A stretch of 5,151 bases of DNA from Kiritimatiellia bacterium (lineage in GTDB: Bacteria > Verrucomicrobiota > Kiritimatiellia > RFP12 > UBA1067): the NCBI GenBank assembly GCA_024405255.1, contig JAKSOY010000284.1, positions 1 through 5,151 of the forward strand. Direction: 5' to 3'. Positions 1-5,101 of the stretch are shown one piece after another (the first letter of the stretch is position 1; each line of letters opens with the position of its first letter). The translations under genes were made by a program, and so were the position numbers. The notes below the pieces were generated by a model that had not been told where the DNA came from, did not search any database, and worked only from the letters and a program-made list of their open reading frames with translations.

Positions 1-69
1 GTATTATTATCTCATTTTCTCGCCGACTCTGCAACCTCAAGATTGCATTGAAATCTAAGTTGTTCGGCC

Positions 70-98
70 TTGACTTGCGAGGCGGTTTTCGCTACAAT
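70..98 (+). promoter_or_regulatory. sigma70-type promoter for the zinc-ribbon gene / rnpB block
   Basis: TTGACT (70-75) and TACAAT (93-98) are separated by exactly 17 nt, one mismatch each from the consensus hexamers. Transcription would start near 105, leaving a leader of about 44 nt before the GTG start at 149. Because rnpB begins only 10 nt after the first gene, this promoter probably also contributes to rnpB expression, and to cmk if there is read-through. The 69 bases upstream hold nothing else I can identify. Confidence 0.8.
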
Positions 99-148
99 AT
101 AAGTTCAATTTTTTACGTTTCAACAGGTTTAGAAAAGGGAGAGTATCG

Positions 149-886
149 GTGAACGTCATACAACCGCTGATTGATCTTCAGGATGTCGATGGGCAGATTC
201 GCGAGCTTGAGCAGCTGGAGAAGGATATTCCGCAGCGCAAGTCCCGTGAGAATGCGCGTCTGGCGGGCGTGAATGCTGCGCTGGAGATTGCGAAGAGCCA
301 GCTCGAGGCCATGCAGAAGCGCATCGCCAACGAGGAGGCGGATGCCGAGGCGATTCGTGCCAAGGCGAAGCAGGTGGAAGATTCGCTCGGCGGCAAGACG
401 GGCAAGGAGTTCGAGCAGACGACGATTCAGCTGGAATCGCTCAAGCACGAGGCGGAGTCTTCCGAGAACCGTGTTCTGGCCTTGCAGCAGGACGATTTGC
501 CCGACCTCGAACGGCGCGTTCAGGAGGCCCAGAAGAAGGTGTTGGATGCGCAGGGCGGCATGGGCGACGAAGTTGCGGAACTCGACCAGCGTCTGGCGGA
601 CGTGAAGACGCGTCTGGCCGAGCTGCGTGAAGAGCGCAAGGCGAAGGCGGAAGCCGTCAAGGGCATTGATCCGCAGTTCCTGCTCTACTATGAGCGTCTG
701 CGTACGAAGCGTTGGCCTGTGGTGGTGCCGTTGAGCGGCGAAGGCGTGTGCGATGGCTGCCATATGAAGCAGCCGCCGTTCATCGCGCAGCTCGTGCAGC
801 ACAATGCCGCGGCCGCGGTGCAGGGGCAGAAGCAGCAGCGTGCGGCATGCACGATGTGCGGCCGTCTGCTGTATAACGATCTTTGA
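149..886 (+). CDS. coiled-coil protein with C-terminal C4 zinc ribbon (DUF164 / zf-RING_7 family)
   Basis: This 245-aa cytoplasmic protein has two parts. Residues about 8-175 are heptad-rich and charged (many E, K, R, Q, A), as expected of a long antiparallel coiled-coil hairpin. The C-terminus carries two CxxC pairs, C201-x2-C204 (CDGCH) and C234-x2-C237 (CTMCG), which should bind one zinc ion. Length and layout match the DUF164 family, whose members include Helicobacter HP0958 (linked to RpoN and flagellar biogenesis) and chlamydial CT398 (reported to contact RpoN and type III secretion components). The family's nucleic-acid or protein-adaptor role is only partly understood, so no specific function is assigned here. 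The start is GTG at 149, chosen because AAGGGAG (135-141) sits 7 nt upstream. The stop lies 10 nt before the rnpB P1 helix, implying co-transcription. Confidence 0.9.
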   Translation: MNVIQPLIDLQDVDGQIRELEQLEKDIPQRKSRENARLAGVNAALEIAKSQLEAMQKRIANEEADAEAIRAKAKQVEDSLGGKTGKEFEQTTIQLESLKHEAESSENRVLALQQDDLPDLERRVQEAQKKVLDAQGGMGDEVAELDQRLADVKTRLAELREERKAKAEAVKGIDPQFLLYYERLRTKRWPVVVPLSGEGVCDGCHMKQPPFIAQLVQHNAAAAVQGQKQQRAACTMCGRLLYNDL

Positions 887-896
887 GATTTCGATT

Positions 897-1329
897 TCTT
901 CGACGATTCCTGTGAGTGACCGGTCGCGCCCATTGGGTGAGGAAAGTCCGGACTCCGCAGGGTAGAGGACCCGGTTGTCAAGGCTGGGACTGCGGTGGCA
1001 AGCGCCGCAGATGGAAAGCGTCACAGAGAACAGACCGCCCCTGCCGTTGATTCCGCAAGGAACCGGCGTGGGGGTCAGGGTGAAAGGGCGGTGTAAGAGA
1101 CCACCGGGGTTGCGCGAGAGCGCGCCCGCACGAGAAGCCCTCCTCGGAGCAAGATCAAATAGGGGACTGACGGGCGACCCGTTCGGTTCGCGTATGACCA
1201 TTCGTCCTGTTGGACAACACCACAGGACCCGGTATCGCGCGATAAGGTCCCGGGTTGATTGCTTAGATGAATGATCGGACCCGCAAGGGGAACAGAATCT
1301 GGCTTATTCGCCGCAGGGGTTGTCGAAGA
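897..1329 (+). ncRNA. rnpB: RNase P RNA, bacterial type A (M1-like)
   Basis: This is the catalytic RNA of ribonuclease P, which removes the 5' leader from precursor tRNAs. Diagnostic conserved segments occur in the right order: the 5' P4 strand GAGGAAAGTCCGGAC (939-953); GTGAAAGGGCGGTGTAAGAG (1080-1099); the CGGAGCAAGATCAAATAGGGG segment from 1145; TAGATGAATGAT (1265-1275); and the 3' P4 strand ACAGAATCTGGCTTA (1292-1306). The ends are set by an uninterrupted 18-bp P1 helix (with some G-U pairs) between 897-914 and 1312-1329, close to a mature length of about 430 nt; exact processed ends may differ by a few bases. The overall organisation resembles E. coli M1 RNA, supporting type A. It lies in a tight space between the zinc-ribbon gene and cmk. 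The Rfam bacterial class A model should match it over its full length. Confidence 0.96.
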
Positions 1330-1337
1330 TTCTTTTT
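1312..1337 (+). terminator. possible intrinsic terminator formed by rnpB P1 and T tract
   Basis: The 3' strand of the 18-bp P1 helix (1312-1329) is followed directly by TTCTTTTT (1330-1337). Because the 5' strand lies more than 400 nt upstream, this is not a classical local hairpin, so termination here is uncertain. If it works, cmk would need read-through or a promoter inside rnpB. Confidence 0.3.
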
Positions 1338-1351
1338 GGAAGGAACGGAAG

Positions 1352-2023
1352 ATGTCGAAAGTCATTGCCATTGACGGTCCGAGCGGTTCGGGCAAGAGTT
1401 CTACGTCCAAGCGCGTGGGAGCGGCTTTAGGTTTTCTGCATGTGGATTCGGGTGCGCTCTACCGCATCATGACCTGGCAGTGCCTTGTTCAAGGCGTGGA
1501 CACCTCGGATCCCGAGGCCGTGGCCGCGTTTGCGGACCGGGTGGTGATCGACTGTCGCGCGGAAGGCGATTCGATCGTCTACTATGTGGACGGGGAATTG
1601 CCGGGAGACCGCATCCGTACGCCTGAGATCAATGCGCACGCTTCGCAGGTGGCCACGGTGAAAGCCGTACGCGACCGCATCACGGCGATTCTGCGCGGAC
1701 TCGTCTCGTTCGGCGACCTTGTGGTTGAAGGCCGTGACATCACGACGGCGGTCTTTCCCGACACGCCGGCGCGTTTCTATCTGACGGCGTCGGCTGAAGC
1801 GCGGGCGATGCGGCGGCAGAAAGAGGAAGTGGACAAAGGCATTGCGAATCAGAGCGCCGAAGCCGTGAAGGCCTCGCTACTGGCGCGTGATGCGATCGAT
1901 TCCACGCGCAAGTATGCGCCGCTCAAGAAGGCGGACGGCGTCTTTGAAATCGACTCCACGACGCTGACGCTCGACCAGGTGGTGGAGACGGTGATTGCGG
2001 CCTTGCCGGCAGACTGGCGGTAA
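1352..2023 (+). CDS. cmk: cytidylate kinase
   Basis: This 223-aa enzyme phosphorylates CMP and dCMP with ATP to CDP and dCDP in pyrimidine nucleotide salvage and supply. The P-loop GPSGSGKSS is at residues 9-17. It is followed by the HVDSGALYR substrate-site segment (30-38), VVEGRDITTAVFPD (124-137, equivalent to the family EGRDxGTxVFPDA motif), the arginine-rich lid segment EARAMRRQKE (about 148-157), and the C-terminal RDAIDSTRKYAPLKKA segment. Length is normal for the family. The ATG at 1352 is preferred because AAGGA (1340-1344) lies 7 nt upstream and MSKVIAIDG is the usual N-terminus. The reading frame is open back to an ATG at 1271, but that ATG belongs to the conserved rnpB TAGATGAATGAT segment. 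The family GT pair after EGRD is TT here, a mild deviation not expected to inactivate it. The gene is followed after 3 nt by the HAD gene. Confidence 0.96.
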   Translation: MSKVIAIDGPSGSGKSSTSKRVGAALGFLHVDSGALYRIMTWQCLVQGVDTSDPEAVAAFADRVVIDCRAEGDSIVYYVDGELPGDRIRTPEINAHASQVATVKAVRDRITAILRGLVSFGDLVVEGRDITTAVFPDTPARFYLTASAEARAMRRQKEEVDKGIANQSAEAVKASLLARDAIDSTRKYAPLKKADGVFEIDSTTLTLDQVVETVIAALPADWR

Positions 2024-2026
2024 TCG

Positions 2027-2659
2027 ATGGACGCGGCACAGGAAGAGGCGTTTGTCGACACCTGGATTGCGCGCACGGCCGAAGCCCGGGGCGTCGTGTT
2101 CGACTTTGGCGGTGTGATCTCCGTTTCGATGCTGGAGTGTCCCGACCTGTTCACGTATTGCGCGCGGCTTGGGCTCGATCGGGCGGGATTCGACGCCGGA
2201 TGGAAGAACTATCGGCATCTTTGGGACGGCGGTTTCATCACCTTCGAGGAGATGTATAGGCGGATTTTCGCGGACGTGGGGGTGGGCCTGACCGCCGAAC
2301 AGTACGCGACGCTGTGGGAACTCGATGCCGTCGGCTGGATTCGCACGTTGCGTCCGGAGACGCTGAAATTGATGCGGCGCTTGAAGGCCAATGGCAAGAA
2401 AATCGGCATTCTCACGAATATGTCGCCCGATTTTCATGAAAAGCTCTTCGTGCCGCGGTGTGCGGACTACCGGGCCGAGGCGGACGCCGAGGTGGTGTCG
2501 GGTCTTGTTCACCTCTACAAACCCCAGCGTGAGATCTATGCGCTGATGGAGGAACGCCTCGGCTTGCCGGGTTCTGCGCTCTTCTTTGTCGACGACATGG
2601 AACCCAACGTCGTCGCCGCCCGAAAATATGGCTGGCAGGCGGAAGTCTACCAAATGTAA
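2027..2659 (+). CDS. HAD-superfamily hydrolase, subfamily IA (YihX-like)
   Basis: This 210-aa protein is probably a cytoplasmic small-molecule phosphatase. All four HAD motifs are visible: motif I FDFGGV with nucleophile Asp26, motif II LTNMS with Thr130, motif III LYKP with Lys165, and motif IV FVDDMEPN with Asp189/Asp190. A helical cap of about 75 residues sits between motif I and motif II, as in subfamily IA. The residue two after the nucleophile is Gly28 rather than Asp, as in the DLGNV motif of E. coli YihX, a sugar-phosphate phosphatase; the substrate here cannot be told from sequence. The ATG at 2027 is 3 nt after the cmk stop, so translation is probably coupled; no strong ribosome-binding site is seen. 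The first 22 residues precede the domain and may be an extension. The final codons ATG TAA fall inside a short tandem repeat. Confidence 0.9.
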   Translation: MDAAQEEAFVDTWIARTAEARGVVFDFGGVISVSMLECPDLFTYCARLGLDRAGFDAGWKNYRHLWDGGFITFEEMYRRIFADVGVGLTAEQYATLWELDAVGWIRTLRPETLKLMRRLKANGKKIGILTNMSPDFHEKLFVPRCADYRAEADAEVVSGLVHLYKPQREIYALMEERLGLPGSALFFVDDMEPNVVAARKYGWQAEVYQM

Positions 2660-2690
2660 AATGTAAAATTGAAAATGTAGAAATGTAGAA
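2653..2690 (+). repeat. short AT-rich tandem repeat, ATGTAAA/ATGTAGAA type
   Basis: About five degenerate 7-8-nt units run in a row: ATGTAAA, ATGTAAA, ATTGAAA, ATGTAGAA, ATGTAGAA. The first unit includes the last sense codon and the stop codon of the HAD gene. The sequence is in sharp contrast with the GC-rich gene before it. Function unknown; it may be a slippage-prone spacer. Confidence 0.7.
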
Positions 2691-2812
2691 AGGGGCGTGG
2701 AGCCCGATTCCTCTCGGGTGGTTCGTCGAATACGCGTTGAAGAACGTATCGTGTTCTGCTTTGTAGCTTTATAGGGGTAATGAACGAGCGAACGTTCCGC
2801 CCCCGCTCACTG

Positions 2813-2834
2813 CGCCGAGTATTGGCGTTTTTTT
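2813..2834 (+). terminator. intrinsic terminator
   Basis: CGCCG (2813-2817) and TGGCG (2823-2827) form a 5-bp stem (one G-U pair) with a 5-nt loop, followed at once by seven T residues (2828-2834). The stem is short, but the position between the HAD gene and the next promoter is what a terminator of the cmk/HAD transcript would have. Confidence 0.6.
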
Positions 2835-2840
2835 GTTTTG

Positions 2841-2869
2841 TTGACTGTGGTATTTCGTTTTGATAGAAT
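2841..2869 (+). promoter_or_regulatory. sigma70-type promoter of the small-gene/OTU-like operon
   Basis: TTGACT (2841-2846) and TAGAAT (2864-2869) are separated by 17 nt, in an AT-rich setting directly after the terminator T tract. Start of transcription is expected near 2876, giving a leader of about 125 nt before the ATG at 3003. The -35 hexamer is identical to that of the promoter at 70-75, which supports both calls. Confidence 0.78.
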
Positions 2870-2910
2870 ATTTTTTCGTTCTGCGGCGTTTTTTGATGGT
2901 GGGGTGTAAC

Positions 2911-2990
2911 CTTTTGCTTTTTCGTACATAATCAGAGAGATTGAACACTATCTTCGACGCCGGAGAAGGTTGGTTCATAAAAAGCAAAAG
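2911..2990 (+). promoter_or_regulatory. 12-bp inverted repeat in the 5' leader, next to the ribosome-binding site
   Basis: CTTTTGCTTTTT (2911-2922) is perfectly complementary to AAAAAGCAAAAG (2979-2990). Inside the 56-nt loop, TGAAC (2942-2946) can pair with GTTCA (2973-2977), and ATCTTC (2950-2955) with GAAGGT (2965-2970). AATC/GATT (2930-2942) offers a small competing hairpin. The 3' arm ends within the AGAGGG ribosome-binding site of the next gene. The arrangement could be an RNA switch, an RNA thermometer-like element or a protein-binding dyad; no known riboswitch class was recognised. Confidence 0.55.
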
Positions 2991-2994
2991 AGGG
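2989..2994 (+). promoter_or_regulatory. ribosome-binding site deciding the small gene's start
   Basis: AGAGGG (2989-2994) is 8 nt before the ATG at 3003. It is too close to the ATG at 2998, which is in another frame, and lies downstream of the in-frame TTG at 2970, so it favours 3003. Its first two bases overlap the 3' arm of the leader inverted repeat. Confidence 0.7.
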
Positions 2995-3002
2995 AAAATG
3001 GC

Positions 3003-3290
3003 ATGTCGTCAGTCGCACTTAATTCAAGAGCTACTTCATTGGAGCAGCTTCAGACCATCAACCGGATGGCGCAATCCACCAAGGGAACTGCCTCTGGCCG
3101 CATTGGTTTGCTGGATGAACTCATTGATTTGAGTAAAGAGGGACCAAAGGTCTATCAGAAGGAAGTCGATGCGAGGTTCGAGGCATTCAAAGAGGTCGTC
3201 TCAAGATTAAAGGAAGAGGCGATTGTGCATCTCGGCAATGTGGAAAGTGTCGTGAATCTCTTCTTGGGAAAAGCCGAGACTGTAGGTTGA
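3003..3290 (+). CDS. small predicted helical protein of unknown function
   Basis: I do not recognise this 95-aa protein. It has no Cys or Trp, no signal peptide and no membrane segment. The first 30 residues are polar and rich in Ser, Thr, Gln and Asn. Residues about 33-90 look strongly helical, with amphipathic stretches (GLLDELIDLSK at 35-45, then YQKEVDARFEAFKEVVSRLK at 51-70 and NVESVVNLFL at 79-88), compatible with a helical hairpin or coiled coil. The ATG at 3003 is preferred over the upstream TTG at 2970 on ribosome-binding-site spacing. It is the first gene after the promoter at 2841 and ends 21 nt before the OTU-like gene, so the two are probably one operon. Size and position would suit a secretion chaperone, an inhibitor/immunity partner or a co-secreted helical protein. 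No WxG motif was seen, so an Esx-type assignment is not supported. Confidence 0.75.
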   Translation: MSSVALNSRATSLEQLQTINRMAQSTKGTASGRIGLLDELIDLSKEGPKVYQKEVDARFEAFKEVVSRLKEEAIVHLGNVESVVNLFLGKAETVG

Positions 3291-3311
3291 TGAGGCAGAA
3301 GGAGTTATGAT

Positions 3312-4928
3312 ATGAGAATTAACGAGAATAGTGCAAGTCTTAACAAGTTTGTCGAGTTCGCCCAGACAGAGGTCTTGAGCGGCAACGAGGATGCGGTGGT
3401 GCGGATGGACGAAGGCGGGAAGGTGGGAGCGGCCCAAGTGGGAGATCGGAAGCATGACCGTTCTTATGCGTTGCTTTCACGGGCGTCTGTTGCAAAGGTG
3501 TCCAATGCCGAAACGCGGGAGGCATTTGCACGAGAAATCGCCAAACTCTTCCCGAAGGAGTCGTATCCGAATGGAATTCCGGAGTCGGTGAAGCGGTTGA
3601 CGACCGGGTTTGAGGATGGTGGCAATTCGCCCTTGACGGCACGTTGTATCATCGTCGTGGTGAATGAGGTTCAGCGCCTTCGTTCAGAGCTTGAGTCGTT
3701 CCCGCGGAAGCCGTTTGAAGAGGAACCGTCCGAGCTGGAGCTGTTCAAACAGGCGCCGTCTGAAGAGGAGACGTCCGAGCTGGAGCTGTTCAAACAGGAG
3801 CCGTCCAAACAGGCACAGTCCGTACAGGAACCAGGCCCCTCGCTCGGTCTCTCTAATAACAAGGGCGTGATTGATCATAATCGCTTCATCGATCCAAAGC
3901 ACGATTCGTTTTTGACAGGTGAGTTGTACAATGGTCGTGTCGAGCAGCTGGCGAAGTCTCTCGTGGGGAAGTCAACCACGGCCAATACTTATGATATCAG
4001 TCAGACAGTTTGCCTCGACGAGGATCGAGACAGCCAATACAGATTCTCACGGTTCAGGCAAAACGGAGGCGGGGCTTACCACTGTTTCTTCCTGTCGGCT
4101 CTTCACCACATGGGTTTGGTAGACTCGGACGCGAACGCGGCTGCGCTACGAGAGCTTTTCCGTGCGACCGTGCTTGAACTCCAAGAGCAGGTAAGGGCTG
4201 GAAAATCCGCCGTGAGCAAGGAGGATTTTGCCGGAGAGGATAATTATAAGATGTTTTCAAAGGACGGGCGGGAACTCTACTTGTCGCACCTGTTCGAAGA
4301 ACTTGACAGGTCATTGAGTTTTGACAGTGGGGCGAAGGCTGACATGTCGCTGTCGGCCGTGCTGGCGCATCATCTGCAGCGACCGGTCATTGTGTTCACG
4401 ACGACGACGGATGAAGCTGGTCAGTATGGAGTCACCACGTTCGACCGTGACATTTTCACAGGTGAAGCCCTGGAGCAGAAGCCGGTGTACATTTGGTATC
4501 AGAAGGATATCCACTTCGAGGCCATGGAACCTCTGGAACAGGACTTTGAAGAGAAACTGCCGCCCATCGACCTTGAGACGCCCTTCAAGGCGCTTGTCTC
4601 GGATTTCGCAGATGAAGAGACGACGAAAGGACTGCTCGGAAAATTCAAGAACGTTCTGGCCAGTACGTCGAATGACGGCAAGCGTACGCGGGAAATGAGA
4701 GGCGTTGCCATATTGGAGTGGCTGTTGGATCCTTCTCGCGCGGGTCTGAAGCAAGAGGTGCAGAAAAAACTCTCGGCCAGCATCGAAAAATATCATGATG
4801 ACGCCGATAAAGCACGGCACCTTGCTGATGCCGAGAACCTTAAGGTAGCTCTTAAGGCTGCCGAGACCGATTATGACAACAGACTCGATGCCATCTTCAA
4901 AGATCTGCTGGCCCAAGCTGAGTGCTGA
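3312..4928 (+). CDS. multidomain protein with putative OTU-like cysteine protease (deubiquitinase-like) domain
   Basis: This 538-aa, acidic, apparently soluble protein has four regions. Residues 1-125 form an N-terminal module containing SNAETREAFAREIAKLF (64-80), IPESVK (89-94) and PLTAR (107-111). Residues about 128-180 are an acidic linker with a 15-residue tandem repeat containing SELELFKQ. Residues about 200-410 resemble an OTU cysteine protease: GGGAYHCFFLSALHHMG, with candidate nucleophile Cys258 in the place of the family DGNC-F-A block; MSLSAVLAHHLQRPVIVF (345-362), like the OTU helix-plus-strand segment ExxALAxxxxRPIxV; and PVYIWYQKDIHFEAM (391-405), with candidate catalytic His401. 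The Asp of DGNC is absent, and the acidic residue two after His is Glu403 where Asp or Asn is usual. Residues 410-538 are mainly helical and charged. No Sec signal peptide or membrane segment is seen. AAGGAG (3299-3304) is 7 nt before ATG. OTU enzymes cleave ubiquitin or ubiquitin-like conjugates, and bacterial ones are typically effectors; delivery and target here are inference. Confidence 0.85.
   Translation: MRINENSASLNKFVEFAQTEVLSGNEDAVVRMDEGGKVGAAQVGDRKHDRSYALLSRASVAKVSNAETREAFAREIAKLFPKESYPNGIPESVKRLTTGFEDGGNSPLTARCIIVVVNEVQRLRSELESFPRKPFEEEPSELELFKQAPSEEETSELELFKQEPSKQAQSVQEPGPSLGLSNNKGVIDHNRFIDPKHDSFLTGELYNGRVEQLAKSLVGKSTTANTYDISQTVCLDEDRDSQYRFSRFRQNGGGAYHCFFLSALHHMGLVDSDANAAALRELFRATVLELQEQVRAGKSAVSKEDFAGEDNYKMFSKDGRELYLSHLFEELDRSLSFDSGAKADMSLSAVLAHHLQRPVIVFTTTTDEAGQYGVTTFDRDIFTGEALEQKPVYIWYQKDIHFEAMEPLEQDFEEKLPPIDLETPFKALVSDFADEETTKGLLGKFKNVLASTSNDGKRTREMRGVAILEWLLDPSRAGLKQEVQKKLSASIEKYHDDADKARHLADAENLKVALKAAETDYDNRLDAIFKDLLAQAEC
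3716..3798 (+). repeat. in-frame 45-nt tandem duplication in the acidic linker
   Basis: TGAAGAGGA at 3716 recurs at 3761, and the following 27 nt (3727-3753) are repeated without change at 3772-3798, giving a period of 45 nt or 15 codons. A partial third copy (CCGTCCAAACAGG, 3801-3813) follows. The protein reads EEEPSELELFKQ then EEETSELELFKQ. The near-perfect nucleotide identity points to recent slippage or duplication. Confidence 0.9.
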
Positions 4929-4956
4929 GGAAGAAATTCATTGCCGGGCCCTAAAA

Positions 4957-5015
4957 TTCAAATGTTCAATTGTCGGTGGGTGTCGCGGGAATGGACAATC
5001 GTCTGCATGTTTGAA
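4957..5015 (+). repeat. weak composite inverted repeat downstream of the OTU-like gene
   Basis: TTCAAA (4957-4962) pairs with TTTGAA (5010-5015), and ATTGTC (4969-4974) pairs with GACAAT (4994-4999), nested in the same order, with partial pairing between them. No T tract follows, so it is not a classical terminator. It lies just before an AAGGAA site and a four-codon mini-ORF (5028-5042). Confidence 0.35.
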
Positions 5016-5101
5016 AGGAACGTGAATATGAATATTCTTTAACAGGTTGTCCGTGAAGGCGAATCCAAACATCAAATAGTATAGAGATTCCGCCCGTGTA
5101 A

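Larger units (their letters stand above)
2660..3002. other. intergenic region between the HAD operon and the small-gene/OTU-like operon
   Basis: This 343-nt gap contains no convincing gene. In order it holds the tail of the ATGTAAA-type repeat, a 5-bp hairpin CCCGA/TCGGG (2703-2718) without a T tract, several short dyads (GAACGT/GTGTTC at 2742-2756 and the palindrome GAACGTTC at 2790-2797), an intrinsic terminator (2813-2834), a promoter (2841-2869) and a structured leader (about 2876-3002). Two short open frames (2697 and 2780) have poorly spaced ribosome-binding sites and were rejected. Confidence 0.7.

Noticed and set aside
113..1201. Long open frame on the - strand (362 codons) across the zinc-ribbon gene and rnpB
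   Set aside because: It is antisense to a well-supported protein gene and to rnpB, and its translation is Arg/Leu-rich with no recognisable motif, as expected of a shadow frame in GC-rich DNA.
975..1274. 99-codon + strand open frame inside rnpB
   Set aside because: It is wholly within the RNase P RNA, whose conserved segments explain the sequence.
1271..1351. 27-codon N-terminal extension of cmk from the ATG at 1271
   Set aside because: This ATG is part of the conserved rnpB TAGATGAATGAT segment, the extension crosses the 3' P4 and P1 strands, and the ATG at 1352 has a good ribosome-binding site and the usual CMK N-terminus.
1877..2653. 258-codon open frame on the - strand over cmk and the HAD gene
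   Set aside because: It is antisense to two genes with clear catalytic motifs; its sequence shows no recognisable domain.
2703..2718. CCCGA/TCGGG hairpin as a terminator of the HAD operon
   Set aside because: The stem is only 5 bp and is not followed by a T tract; the hairpin at 2813-2834 is a better candidate.
2697..2774. Possible 25-codon ORF starting GTG (MEPDSSRVV...)
   Set aside because: The purine-rich site is almost touching the GTG, there is no promoter signal, and the length is within chance expectation.
2780..2863. Possible 27-codon ORF starting ATG (MNERTFRP...)
   Set aside because: GGGG is only 2 nt before the ATG, and the frame runs through the terminator hairpin, T tract and promoter, so it is very unlikely to be translated.
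2941..3132. 63-codon + strand frame overlapping the small gene, including the ATG at 2998
   Set aside because: The ATG at 2998 is only 3 nt after AGAGGG and the product is Trp/Pro/Arg-rich with no helical pattern. The frame starting at 3003 has better spacing and a plausible protein.
3003..3290. WXG100/Esx-type secretion protein
   Set aside because: The size and helical nature fit, but the protein has no Trp at all and so no WxG motif.
4311..4916. 201-codon - strand open frame opposite the OTU-like gene
   Set aside because: It is antisense to a long gene with a strong ribosome-binding site and motif content; no domain was recognised.
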